NCBI GenBank assembly: GCA_023453795.1
Contig: JAEXSP010000019.1
Coordinates: 377,174-441,173, forward strand
Direction of reading: 5' to 3'
DNA: 64,000 nucleotides
Source: Bacillota bacterium
GTDB taxonomy: Bacteria > Bacillota > Clostridia > Acetivibrionales > JAEXSP01
Each line of letters opens with the position of its first letter. Within the stretch, counting starts at the first letter, position 1. The notes beneath the pieces are model-generated. The model had not been told where the DNA came from. It saw nothing but the letters and a program-made list of their open reading frames with translations, and did not search any database. A program made the translations under genes and the position numbers. This document shows, in pieces, positions 43,101 to 51,493 of this stretch.

Positions 43101-44253
43101 AATCTCTAGATCTTTCTATTTCATCAGCAGCATAATACAGCTTTGCAATCTGCATATTGATTAAACCCGTGTTGTCTCCAAAGATTGGCTTGCTGGCGAG
43201 AAGATAATTGATTGCACGTTTTACAGGAACGAGCAATGCCTGTTTGTTCAAATCGGCCGCTTCATTTAGAAGTTTTCCCTTTTCAGCTTCAATCCTTGCT
43301 TTTTTGTTCTCATCGGTCTCCGCATTAATAAGGTTGTCGTAGGCAGATGCCTTGGTTTTCAAATCCTGAGCCTTTTTAATCAGCTTTAATACTTCCGGGT
43401 CATCCGATGATGTGCTGTAATTCTGTGAAGTCAGTTCGTTTCTCACCCTTTGGGTTAAAATATCGGTATATACTATTTTATTGCTGACCGACGGGCTCTT
43501 TTTAACAAGCTTTTTAGCCGTTTCTTCCGCTGAAGCCAAGTCTCCCTTTGCAAAATAATATTTTATTGAAGTCTTATATGCATCAGCATTGCCGTTTCTG
43601 GATAAAAGTTCGGATATTAACTGTTCGGTCTGGGAGGTAAAATCATTTTTGGAAATTGCCTCATCGATGTTATAAATTGCGTCATAGTTAAGTCTTATTT
43701 CATCACTTATTTTAAAGGATTTGAACAGGCTGTTGGTAGAAGCCTTAAAGATTTGATCCGCTTTAGTCTTCAAAACATCCCTTTCCGGTTGTTCTTGAGA
43801 AGAAACTATTTTTTTTGCAATACTGTTCATCTGCTCTAACTGGCTCTTTTGCTTAGAGGATAGGTTTGAAGTGCTTTTCAGCAGCTCCGCCCTATCTGTC
43901 ATAGCGGCGTAATTACCGTTAATTCCGTCAGCTATCATATTGAGTACTGTCTTGTAATACCTTTGTTCATCGCTTGTCTCGGGCAGAATATTTATATATT
44001 TTACTGCTTGTTCCGAATTGCCCGCAGCAAGGTATTTTACAGCCAGATATTTTTGAGACGCATCAGAGTCATGTGATTTCAATTGATTGGTAATTCCGAC
44101 GTAGCCGGTTGATAAAAAGGCTGCTGTCAGTACAAATAAAAATATTATGCCGCCTCTTCCTCTTTTAATGGCTTTTTTCTTGTGAATAATGATGTCCAGA
44201 CTGAAAAACAGCAAAAAAACAATAGATAATATTATAAGCGTAATATTAAGCAT
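40111..44253 (-). CDS. Giant von Willebrand factor A domain surface protein
   Basis: About 1380 residues from the ATG at 44253 (GAAGGAG upstream). Two N-terminal membrane helices (about 1-60) are followed by helical TPR-like repeats (80-420), a VWA domain (about 530-715) with complete metal site (ILDQSGSM, YSDG-type SDGQDNS), an IPT/TIG Ig-like domain (about 775-850) and a long beta-rich C-terminal half that resembles lipid- or polysaccharide-binding repeats. VWA domains bind protein partners through a divalent ion. With the zinc-ribbon and Ig-like genes it forms an envelope operon of unknown role. Confidence 0.8.
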   Translation of the reverse strand: MLNITLIILSIVFLLFFSLDIIIHKKKAIKRGRGGIIFLFVLTAAFLSTGYVGITNQLKSHDSDASQKYLAVKYLAAGNSEQAVKYINILPETSDEQRYYKTVLNMIADGINGNYAAMTDRAELLKSTSNLSSKQKSQLEQMNSIAKKIVSSQEQPERDVLKTKADQIFKASTNSLFKSFKISDEIRLNYDAIYNIDEAISKNDFTSQTEQLISELLSRNGNADAYKTSIKYYFAKGDLASAEETAKKLVKKSPSVSNKIVYTDILTQRVRNELTSQNYSTSSDDPEVLKLIKKAQDLKTKASAYDNLINAETDENKKARIEAEKGKLLNEAADLNKQALLVPVKRAINYLLASKPIFGDNTGLINMQIAKLYYAADEIERSRDYIHRVLNSNRISSDSIIKNDIAEINDALASADNSGIPPESVYAPAVDNIVSKMSQNIVPTGKANINSEFKNSMVSELKYSNLQLFISRVDYSRYPDIKADVNLSGQEKGRFGLANNYSSKDFVVTDTNYRISKFKLKKNTANEGANIAVILDQSGSMQGRPFEDAKLAIGSCIDNKGKKDNFSIVTYSNNATIVSGLNNNSEILKSSVNMMSYPDGSTNISDGLSKGLDTLADASGVKAMILMSDGQDNSSEAGLLDKIIKYAKVNGIVIFTVGLGDVDEGYLRDIADQTGAAFIKADNTTQLYDIYRMLQRYIVNNYTFDYTVEKNTEAQVRNCEILLEKQGVSGFKAYNLGGEDTPTDKDEYEAQLQDPDSLWINSVNPSSLAVSNVDKDTKIKITGKNFDKKMKVMVGSFYSKNVKVINSGEAEVSLPEALTPGFYSVTAENPDGNRKTNEMAFSLFRPGTAKKLKVGQLTVEAKSIGKIDDYNYVASGDVVINDVIRSSADVKIHADSPKKLDVTSSDIIDLAEAGSIEGVGKVYVSYSDIKQNSLLFANIVMGGRDFIVKSGSFCLRTSPTDSEFDLGGSSWNIKIPTVIDLELNNVAVVKDGIEFTAFSGDIVEIKDALVKAFKSKGGSSDSSPVSSSEFLSKVFQSESADTASSRGKLESLSTELKFKATGSDIQFKASVEFEGKCPIGNVDIGSFKVDIDTMSDEKSYYTVGFGLDTEKLIPGLAKIPKIGEAISGIYGELSSYYVYPDSIKLGIKFDGGAPAPIKIYNVIQITQIEGGVKKLAFLTKPVIDKFLPDSFIKKIESDPEFEKPSASQITFFVGAEAELNLLEALNITLPSKKLNDLFNVAEIEDAELSIAPFKLDAQLGAKMKLLGQEVGEVSFGLNKEEAKAELQIKGAIEVFGNSIQVNAREMAYLKYIPMTVVFETEGRLQYDILGAKFDGDGLLRLSYENKIAALEGFSTNARIFKLGYNANGDVNFFKRFIVEV

Positions 44254-44288
44254 CGGCCCTCTCCTTCTTTTAACTTCAGAAAAAATAA

Positions 44289-44317
44289 ACACCTACAGGA
44301 TGTCTTCCCATAGGTGT
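44289..44317 (-). terminator. Intra-operon hairpin before the VWA gene
   Basis: ACACCTA pairs with TAGGTGT around a 15-base loop, followed by TTTATTTTT on the minus strand. It lies in the 71-base gap after the 154-residue gene and could reduce read-through to the giant gene. Confidence 0.5.
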
Positions 44318-44324
44318 CAGCTGC

Positions 44325-44789
44325 TTATCTTACCTTATTACCGCAGTTTGTGCAGAATACTGTATCTTCCGAAAAAGGCTTGCCGCATTTAGAACAATTA
44401 TTTAGATTTAAATCTCCCGGTGAACTTTCTTCAATTGAATTCGCCTTAGCACCGCATACACCGCAGAAAGCTGATGAATCATTGATTTCCGCACCGCACT
44501 TCGGACATTTTTTTATTCCTTTGATTTTCTGTATTTGGATTTTATTATCTTCGATTTTTTTGAGTGATTCCTTTATTGAATTGCAAAACCCGGCGAATCT
44601 TTCATCGGGAGAATCTGCAAACAGCTCAAAATACATTTTTCCCATCTGGCCGTATACATTCCTTATGTTATCTTCTTCTTTGCTGTTTTGCATATTTAAC
44701 TTTGTTATTTCTGTGAGGTCTTTTGCTTTTTGTGTGGCATCTTTGCTGACATTTGTTATTTTCTTTCCGATTTCATCGAAAAAAGCCAT
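44325..44789 (-). CDS. Zinc-ribbon protein with N-terminal coiled coil
   Basis: A 154-residue soluble protein. The first 90 residues are helical (MAFFDEIGKKITNVSKDATQ is its start), then two zinc ribbons follow: CPKCGAEIN...FCGVCG and CSKCGKPF...FCTNCG. The N-terminal part is typical of clostridial proteins encoded next to VWA or membrane genes. AAAGGAG precedes the ATG. It is second in the operon; probably an adaptor bringing the membrane proteins together. Confidence 0.75.
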   Translation of the reverse strand: MAFFDEIGKKITNVSKDATQKAKDLTEITKLNMQNSKEEDNIRNVYGQMGKMYFELFADSPDERFAGFCNSIKESLKKIEDNKIQIQKIKGIKKCPKCGAEINDSSAFCGVCGAKANSIEESSPGDLNLNNCSKCGKPFSEDTVFCTNCGNKVR

Positions 44790-44810
44790 ATAGTTTTCAC
44801 TCCTTTTGAG

Positions 44811-45221
44811 TTACATGTTTTTATTGACAATTCTATCGATGGGCTTTATCGCCAGTGAGCCTTGTGAGAAAGACTTAATTCCTAAAATTATAAGAACAGC
44901 CTTTTCAGCTATACTTATCAGAGAGCTTAAAATAGAATCCAGGTTCAAAGGCCATGTTAGAGTAAATGTGCTGTGGAATGCTGAAAATATGCTGTTGAAG
45001 AAACCGCATATGTTATCGCCAAAACCAATCACTATAAACATCAGCTGGAAGCTGACAACAATTGCAACTGCCTTAACAGCAGTCATTTTAAGCCATTCAT
45101 TGGATTCGAACAACAGAACATAACCAGCTAGAACAATTAATCCTAAAAAGTTAATCAGTCCCATGAAATATAATGCAGCGCCTAGCATACCTACCGTAAT
45201 GCCTAATTTTGTTTTCTGCAT
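44811..45221 (-). CDS. Four-helix membrane protein, first gene of the VWA operon
   Basis: A 136-residue protein with about four hydrophobic segments (8-25, 27-42, 48-70, 98-116). The N-terminus KTKLGITVGMLGAALYFMG resembles TM2-like or small holin-like helices, but no family is certain. AAGGGGG lies before the ATG. It starts the leftward operon that ends at 37690, 128 bases away from the NRAMP gene's stop. Confidence 0.6.
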   Translation of the reverse strand: MQKTKLGITVGMLGAALYFMGLINFLGLIVLAGYVLLFESNEWLKMTAVKAVAIVVSFQLMFIVIGFGDNICGFFNSIFSAFHSTFTLTWPLNLDSILSSLISIAEKAVLIILGIKSFSQGSLAIKPIDRIVNKNM

Positions 45222-45349
45222 AAATAGACCCCCTTATAAATTTATCAAAAGTTCACCCTATAATAATGACATAGTCTAATATTTTGTGTCAATGACTTTA
45301 AAGTAAAAAAGGTGCATTTTGGAATAGTCATGTCGATTATAAGCTTAAA

Positions 45350-46600
45350 CTACCTGAATATAGATGTTGCCAGAAGTACAAGAGATAAACCGATCAGTAT
45401 AAGTATTGTGGTCCAGCCTATTATGTTGCCCGCTTTTTTATTGATATGCGCTCCCATTTCTTCTCTGTCGTTGACAATCAGCATCATATATATGAGTACT
45501 ATCGGAAGCATTATTCCGTTTAATCTTTGCGACCAGAGGGATATACCTATTAAGGGAACGTCAGGAAGCAGAATTATACCGGCGCCTATTACAACAATCG
45601 CTGTGTACAGCCAATAAAACTGCGGGGCTTCTTTCCATTTCTTGTCGATCCCGGCTTCAAAGCCAAAGGCTTCGCATACATAGAAGGATGCAGCCACAGG
45701 TAAAATTGTTGCCGAGAAAACAGATGCCACAAATAGCCCGAAGGCAAAAACCTGCGAAGCAAGTGCACCGGCCAAGGGTTTCAGAGCTGCTGCCGCATCT
45801 CTGGCAGAATTGATTACTATGCCTTGCTTATGTAGTGTTGAAGCGCATGCTACGATTATGAAAAATGCTACAACAACAGTTGCCAAACAGCCTACTAAAA
45901 TATCCAGTAACGTGAATTTGTAGTCCTTTAGCTTAAGTCCCTTTTCTATTACAGCAGCCTGCATGTAGAAAAGCATCCAGGGAGCAATCGTTGTACCTAT
46001 GATTCCTATGACTACCGAAAAATAATCAAAATCAGCACCTGAAAGATTTGGCTTTATGATAGCCGTACCAACCTCGCCCCAATTGGGATTACCCATTACT
46101 GCCGATACAACATATGAAAGTAATGCAACACTGAAAATCAGAAAAATCTTCTCGGCGAATTTGTATGTCCCCTTAACAACAAGAAGCCATACTGCTAATG
46201 CAACAAGCGGAACTGCTATGTATTTGCTTACACCGAAAATATTCATACTCCCTGCTACACCGGCAAATTCGGTAGTTGTGTTCATAATGTCGGTAAAAAG
46301 CAAGCCTATAAATATGAAAAAAGTAACCTTTACCCCCGCACGCTCCCTGATAAGATCGGCAAGCCCTTTGCCTGTGACGATCCCCATCCTCGCATTCATT
46401 TCCTGTACTATGAAAAGAATAACAAAGGCCGGAATCAGAATCCATATGAGGTTAAAGCCGTACCTTGCTCCTGCATCCGAATAAGTTGTTATGCCTCCCA
46501 CATCGTTATCAACGCTGCCGGTTATTATTCCCGGCCCCAATATTGCCAGAAATATTAATACATTCTTCCAAAAACTATTCTTCTTTGCTTTTGCACCCAC
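45350..46600 (-). CDS. NRAMP-family transporter, probably Mg2+ uptake
   Basis: A 416-residue protein with about eleven helices. In the first helix the metal-binding DPGN motif of transition-metal NRAMPs reads DNDVGG (ILGPGIITGSVDNDVG), and in helix 6 the Met-Pro-His block is replaced by IAPWMLFY. Loss of the Met ligand is the mark of the NRAMP-related magnesium transporters described for anaerobes. It follows the MgtE-N/CBS gene by 16 bases under an M-box riboswitch, so low-Mg2+ induction is expected. Mn2+ or Fe2+ transport is less likely. Confidence 0.8.
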   Translation of the reverse strand: MGAKAKKNSFWKNVLIFLAILGPGIITGSVDNDVGGITTYSDAGARYGFNLIWILIPAFVILFIVQEMNARMGIVTGKGLADLIRERAGVKVTFFIFIGLLFTDIMNTTTEFAGVAGSMNIFGVSKYIAVPLVALAVWLLVVKGTYKFAEKIFLIFSVALLSYVVSAVMGNPNWGEVGTAIIKPNLSGADFDYFSVVIGIIGTTIAPWMLFYMQAAVIEKGLKLKDYKFTLLDILVGCLATVVVAFFIIVACASTLHKQGIVINSARDAAAALKPLAGALASQVFAFGLFVASVFSATILPVAASFYVCEAFGFEAGIDKKWKEAPQFYWLYTAIVVIGAGIILLPDVPLIGISLWSQRLNGIMLPIVLIYMMLIVNDREEMGAHINKKAGNIIGWTTILILIGLSLVLLATSIFR

Positions 46601-46616
46601 TAGTGTTCACCCCCGT

Positions 46617-47867
46617 TTATGCCCTTCTTCTCTTAGATCTGATGAGGGTGTGTATTATATCGTCGATTATGACCATTCCCAGCATCCTCATTTCCTTGTC
46701 TACCACCGGGATAGCCAGAAGACTGTATTTGGACACTATCTCCGCAAGAGAATCTATCTGGTCATCATCATAAACAAATATTATTTTTTCGTTCATTATC
46801 TGCTTTAACATAACATCAGGTTCGGATATAACAATGTCCCTTAGGGAAACTGTTGCTACAAGCCTTTCGTCATCATCCAGTACGTATAGGTAATAGATGG
46901 TATCAGACTCAGGCTTAAGCTTTCTTAACTCATTTATAGTCATATCAATCGTAGCGTTCTCATTAAATGAGATATAATCAGTTGTCATCAGACTTCCAAC
47001 AGTGTCCTCATCATATTCCATGAGCTCACGGACTTCTTCCGAGGCTTCGCTCTCCATTTCGTCAAGCAGTTCCTCAGCTTTTTCATCCTCCATCTCATCA
47101 AGGATGTCGGCAACTTCATCGGCAGGCATTTTTTCAAGCACATCCGCAGCTTTCTCAATAGTCATGCTTTCCAACACATTGAGCTGAGCCTCTGTTTCAA
47201 GCTCTTCAAGGACATCGGCGGCCTTCTCCTCATCCAAAGATGCAAAAATGGCTATCTGGGTATTGCTGTCCAAATCCTCGATTATGTCTGCAAGGTCGGA
47301 AGGGTGCAGAGTCGACAGCTTTGAATATTCTTTGGAAAGCCTGATTCCCGAATGTGTAAAATCTATAGTTGCAACTTCATCCCAAAGTATCATTTTACTT
47401 GGAATGGTTAAGCCAAACGGCTTGATTATTTTTTTCACGGGCTTGGCAACGCCCAGCCTTCTTAAAAGGCCTTCAACCCCTACGTCAACCGCCACCGCAT
47501 ATGTTCCGTTTGAAAGTATGGCAAGCCTTAAATCATTAACTCTTACAACTTTCCTTCCGTCCATATCGACGATTTGCCTGTCCATGACATTTTTCTTAAG
47601 AGAAAGTATATTATCTTCCAAAAGTACAATGTCATTCAACTCACTGCATTTCAGTACATACTGCCCTTTTTCCTTAAGAATGGTAAATTTCTCGTAATCA
47701 ACCACTCTTTCCTTATGATCTTCTCTTATACTTACGGCAACTATCCTTGGTCTTATATAAGAAGTGTCGACATATATGTCTTTAAGTTTTCCTACCGTTT
47801 CTTTTTGATCATTAATTATCCTATTCCCTAATATACGGCTAAGATAAAATGTTGAGACTGCAGTCAT
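46617..47867 (-). CDS. PRC-barrel, MgtE-N and CBS-domain regulatory protein
   Basis: About 416 residues from the ATG at 47867, six bases after GGAGGG. A PRC barrel (about 10-90), a second barrel-like part, an MgtE-N helical superhelix (210-300, rich in Leu, Glu and Asp: HPSDLADIIEDL, EKAADVLEKMP) and two CBS domains (300-416) are present, but no membrane domain of MgtE. Acidic MgtE-N and CBS parts bind Mg2+ and gate the MgtE pore. Here they are a separate protein made with the NRAMP transporter, so it probably senses Mg2+ and controls that partner. Confidence 0.85.
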   Translation of the reverse strand: MTAVSTFYLSRILGNRIINDQKETVGKLKDIYVDTSYIRPRIVAVSIREDHKERVVDYEKFTILKEKGQYVLKCSELNDIVLLEDNILSLKKNVMDRQIVDMDGRKVVRVNDLRLAILSNGTYAVAVDVGVEGLLRRLGVAKPVKKIIKPFGLTIPSKMILWDEVATIDFTHSGIRLSKEYSKLSTLHPSDLADIIEDLDSNTQIAIFASLDEEKAADVLEELETEAQLNVLESMTIEKAADVLEKMPADEVADILDEMEDEKAEELLDEMESEASEEVRELMEYDEDTVGSLMTTDYISFNENATIDMTINELRKLKPESDTIYYLYVLDDDERLVATVSLRDIVISEPDVMLKQIMNEKIIFVYDDDQIDSLAEIVSKYSLLAIPVVDKEMRMLGMVIIDDIIHTLIRSKRRRA

Positions 47868-48018
47868 ATCCATCCCTCCATGTTCCTTAAGGAAGGATTG
47901 ATTCTGCATCAGAATGCTTCAGAATAGTTATCCTTCCTTAATGAGATTGTATAACCTTGCAAATATACGCAGGGTCTGAATCCATTAAAGAATCACCTCA
48001 TTTTTCATAAAATACATT

Positions 48019-48219
48019 AAAAAACCTCCGCCAGCTTGAACATGACGAAGGTAATAACCAATCAATCTCCCGTTCGAGCTTTGGCACTGCAAGGCGGTGA
48101 AATTGCATTAGGTAATGCCTTGTTTGTTCGGCAAAACCTGCTAACCAGTTCAGGTTGTCTCCAACCTTTTACGGCAGCAATCCATATCCTTGTAGTAACC
48201 TCACCTACCGAGGTCTATT
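48019..48219 (-). promoter_or_regulatory. M-box (ykoK) Mg2+ riboswitch with terminator
   Basis: Read leftward from 48219, the conserved M-box core appears: GACCTCGGTAGGTGAGG, then TACAAGGATATGGA and TTGCTGCCG, two internal hairpins, and near the end a terminator stem CCTTCGTC/GGCGGAGG (48025-48051) followed by TTTTTT. Mg2+ binding folds the aptamer and stops transcription. It is about 150 bases before the MgtE-N gene. The remaining DNA 48220-48400 carries its promoter; no gene is seen. Confidence 0.9.
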
Positions 48220-48400
48220 AAATTCAATGTAATTATAGTACTTTTAATTGTTAATTTCAACTGTTTATTTATAAATTATTGTGTCTGTCTCGAATCTGAT
48301 TAGTTTATCTCTGTTTTTCTATTAATATAACCTAATTAGTACATCTTATACAATTTTATGTATTTTGGTTCATATTCCATACAAATTTTACGATGTCCGG

Positions 48401-49192
48401 CTATTTAATTACATCTTTTATAATATACAAAATTATTATAAAAGCTCCAAACAGGAATCTATAAACCGCAAAAATACCAAACCCTTTTTTCTTTAAATAA
48501 TCCAAAATGAACTTAATACTCAGAATACCCACAATAGCTGCAGTCAATATTGCAGTAAAGAAAGATACCTTATCGGGTACCCTGCCCATGTCTTTAAGGT
48601 GGTATAAACCGTCGAGGAGCACAATCGGAGTTGATAGGAGAAAGGTGAACTTTGCGATACCTTCCCTTGTTATACCTATGGCACGTCCTGCTGACATGGT
48701 AATACCTGAACGGGATACTCCCGGAATGATTGCAAGCATCTGAGATATACCTACTATAAGGCTTTCTTTAATCCCTATCTTTTTTATATCTATTTCATTC
48801 CTTCCGAACTTATCGGCAAAATACAGCACGAAGCCCATCACGATAAGCAATATACCTATCAGAGCCGGATTGACAATCTTATCGGCATATTCACTGAACA
48901 AAAGGCCTGCAATACCGCCGGGTATAGTTGCAACAACCAAAAACCAAAAAAGCTTTCCGTCCTGGGATTTGGGTTTGGTAAGTCCCGAAAAAATCAGGTT
49001 GACCCAATCTTTAAAGAAGAACAGTATTACAGCCGCAGCTGTTCCCAAATGAAGTGCAACCTCAAAAGCCGGAGGAGGCGCATCCCAGCCTGTGATGAAA
49101 GGAATCAGTTTGAGATGTGCTGTGCTCGATATCGGAAGAAATTCCCCGATTCCCTGAACAATTCCATAAACAATAGCCTGAATTAAATCCAT
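48401..49192 (-). CDS. uppP: Undecaprenyl-diphosphatase (BacA/UppP)
   Basis: A 263-residue membrane enzyme from the ATG at 49192 (GGGAGAG 8 bases upstream). It recycles the lipid carrier of cell-wall synthesis by removing a phosphate from undecaprenyl diphosphate and can confer bacitracin resistance. Diagnostic motifs are GEFLPISSTAHL near the N-terminus and PGVSRSGITMSAG near residue 170, holding the catalytic Glu, Ser and Arg. It lies 90 bases downstream of the DedA-PAP2 gene, which acts on similar lipids. Confidence 0.95.
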   Translation of the reverse strand: MDLIQAIVYGIVQGIGEFLPISSTAHLKLIPFITGWDAPPPAFEVALHLGTAAAVILFFFKDWVNLIFSGLTKPKSQDGKLFWFLVVATIPGGIAGLLFSEYADKIVNPALIGILLIVMGFVLYFADKFGRNEIDIKKIGIKESLIVGISQMLAIIPGVSRSGITMSAGRAIGITREGIAKFTFLLSTPIVLLDGLYHLKDMGRVPDKVSFFTAILTAAIVGILSIKFILDYLKKKGFGIFAVYRFLFGAFIIILYIIKDVIK

Positions 49193-49283
49193 TAGTTTCT
49201 CTCCCTTAACCAATAATCTTTAGTACGTTACTATTATAATAGACTGATCTTAATAAATCCTTAAAAATTTGTAAAATTTACTT

Positions 49284-50504
49284 TTAGTATGATGGTTTGT
49301 CCCCGGCAATATAAATCCTGTTTACAATAGGAATGAATATTCCCAGCCAGGCAATACCTGCAGAAAAGCCTGCAAGAACATCGCTTGCAAAATGAACACC
49401 TAAATATATCCGGCTTATACCGATCGAAAAAACTAATAATGAAAGCAAAGCTATCGCAAGATATTTCCACTTGACCCCACAATTAGAATAAATCATATAC
49501 GCCAGTAGTCCGTAAAAGCTTGCGCTAACCATCGAATGCCCACTTGGGAAGCTGAAGCCGGCAGCTTCCACAAGCCTTAATATATCCGGCCTTTCCCTTT
49601 GAAAAAAAATTTTAAAGGCTTCGTTTAACACCGCAACAAGTACAAGGTTAACCCCTAGCATCCAGGAATAGAAATAAAACTTTTTATGTCCCCGTGATCT
49701 GAGAATAAGGGCTATTGCTATCGCTATAAGCACCAGTCCGGATCCCATGTAGGTTATAAATCTCATAACTTCAGTCATATCTTCGGAAAAAAACCTTGTA
49801 ATAAACTGATATATCGTATTGTCAAAAATAGTAAGTTCGTTCTTCAGCAAGTCCTCACAAAGCTTCACAAACAGCATCATGGGAAAGGTTATTGCAAATA
49901 TGATTTTTTTGTGCTTATTGAAAAACTTGATAACAACAAAAATAAATACAATAAGCAATATGAATATAACGGTATAGCCTTTTATTATATCTTCAGCAAT
50001 TGACCATTTTTCTCCCAACGCATACCCTAATCCTATGAAAGATGTGCACCAAATAAGGGAACCCAACAGGTTATATATAATATATGAACCTGTGCTCATG
50101 CCGCTGATTCCTCCCATATAAGGAACAAGGTGCCTCATTCCCGGAACATATCTGCCGAATAAAAGCAAGGATACCTTGTGTTTTACGAATGCAGCACTTG
50201 CAGAATCCAGTTTTTTCTTGTTGAGGTGCAGCAGTTTCCCATACTTTAAAAGAATACTCTCACCATACTTTTTCCCCAAAAACCATGCTATTTGAGATCC
50301 TGCAAATGAACCCGCAACAGAAAAAATCAAAGAATAAACCACATAAAGACTGTGGCTTTTCCAACTCAGAAACCCAATAAAGGTCATTGCTGTTTCACCC
50401 GGTACAGGAAACCCGATATATTCAAGCAGCAGACTTAGAAATATTGCCGCGGGACCGTATTGCTGAATGAAAGGAATAAAAAATTCTTTTATCAAAGCTT
50501 GCAC
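49284..50504 (-). CDS. DedA-PAP2 fusion: lipid flippase and phosphatase in one chain
   Basis: A 406-residue membrane protein. Residues 1-185 are a DedA domain (EYIGFPVPGETAM, LFGRYVPGMRHLVPYMGG), a family shown to flip undecaprenyl phosphate. Residues about 215-400 are a PAP2 phosphatase with all three signature blocks: KIFFQRERP, SFPSGHS and SRIYLGVHFASDV. The fusion could dephosphorylate a lipid and return it across the membrane. With UppP next door it points to carrier-lipid recycling. Phosphatidylglycerophosphate is another possible substrate. Confidence 0.9.
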   Translation of the reverse strand: MQALIKEFFIPFIQQYGPAAIFLSLLLEYIGFPVPGETAMTFIGFLSWKSHSLYVVYSLIFSVAGSFAGSQIAWFLGKKYGESILLKYGKLLHLNKKKLDSASAAFVKHKVSLLLFGRYVPGMRHLVPYMGGISGMSTGSYIIYNLLGSLIWCTSFIGLGYALGEKWSIAEDIIKGYTVIFILLIVFIFVVIKFFNKHKKIIFAITFPMMLFVKLCEDLLKNELTIFDNTIYQFITRFFSEDMTEVMRFITYMGSGLVLIAIAIALILRSRGHKKFYFYSWMLGVNLVLVAVLNEAFKIFFQRERPDILRLVEAAGFSFPSGHSMVSASFYGLLAYMIYSNCGVKWKYLAIALLSLLVFSIGISRIYLGVHFASDVLAGFSAGIAWLGIFIPIVNRIYIAGDKPSY

Positions 50505-50551
50505 CTCTGACTATTTTTAAGAAATCAAAACCATTATAACAGATTTTTTGA

Positions 50552-51310
50552 CTAAAAATGCATTTGACTTACAATTTTCTTATAAACCATGTCATGCGCA
50601 AGCTGTTCCAAACCGTCATCCAACTTTTTTAAGCTCTTAAAATCCTTGTATTTATTTTTTAGCGCAAGCGTAATCAGATAATCGGCAAAATGCGGGTTTT
50701 TCGGAAGCAGGCTGCCGTGAGAATAGGTGCAAAATGTATTTCTGAACATTGCCCCCTCATAATGGTCTTCTCCGTTATTGCCATACCCTGAAATAACACT
50801 TCCGAGAGGTTTTATATCAGTTCCCATGTATGTTTTCCCGGAATGGTTCTCAAAACCGATTACTACTCCATCGCAGTCTTCCGATAAAAGAAAATCGCAC
50901 TTGAAAGCTATATTTCCAATCATCCTTTCCTTCCCTGCTATGGTCCAAATATCCAGTGCGCCGAGAAAACCTATCTCCCTACCGTCTCCGGTTCTATAAT
51001 AGCTGCCAAGCATCTGGTACCCTCCGCAAATAGCAAGGAATACCTTGCCGTTCTTTATTGCATTCCTTATCTCTGCTCCTTTTTGATTAAGAAAGTCATC
51101 CTGTATGATTTCCTGTTCATAGTCCTGCCCGCCTCCTATAAAAACAATATCATAGTTTTCCGGGATAAAGCGGTCTCCGATTGATACGTTCATTACTGTT
51201 GTATTTAATCCTTGCCATTCTGCCCTCATTTTCAATGCAGTAACATTTCCTTTGTCTCCATAAAGGTTCAGCAAATCAGGGTAAAGATGGCATATGTTCA
51301 GTTCAAACAT
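50552..51310 (-). CDS. gatD: GatD-like lipid II glutamine amidotransferase subunit
   Basis: A 252-residue class I glutaminase of the CobQ/GatD group. The nucleophile is Cys in LAICGGYQMLG (about 95) and the His is in YSHGSLLPKNP (about 198). GatD supplies ammonia to MurT, which amidates the D-Glu of lipid II. The usual murT partner is not adjacent; an SDR gene and a non-coding gap lie upstream. The sequence FELNICHLYPDLLNLYGD at the start is the GatD hallmark. Cobyric-acid synthase is excluded by its small size. Confidence 0.87.
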   Translation of the reverse strand: MFELNICHLYPDLLNLYGDKGNVTALKMRAEWQGLNTTVMNVSIGDRFIPENYDIVFIGGGQDYEQEIIQDDFLNQKGAEIRNAIKNGKVFLAICGGYQMLGSYYRTGDGREIGFLGALDIWTIAGKERMIGNIAFKCDFLLSEDCDGVVIGFENHSGKTYMGTDIKPLGSVISGYGNNGEDHYEGAMFRNTFCTYSHGSLLPKNPHFADYLITLALKNKYKDFKSLKKLDDGLEQLAHDMVYKKIVSQMHF

Positions 51311-51493
51311 CTTAGGTCTCCTTTAAATCGAATCTCCCTTTACTTAGTCTAATTATAATTTTGACAAATAGGGAGAATTCCATTCATTAAAAGAATATCC
51401 CCGGATCGGAATCAATTGAGTTCAAATACATGCTCAATGGCAGATTTCAAAAACCTTTGGAATGATTAATTTTGGACATTTATATTGCTTTAT

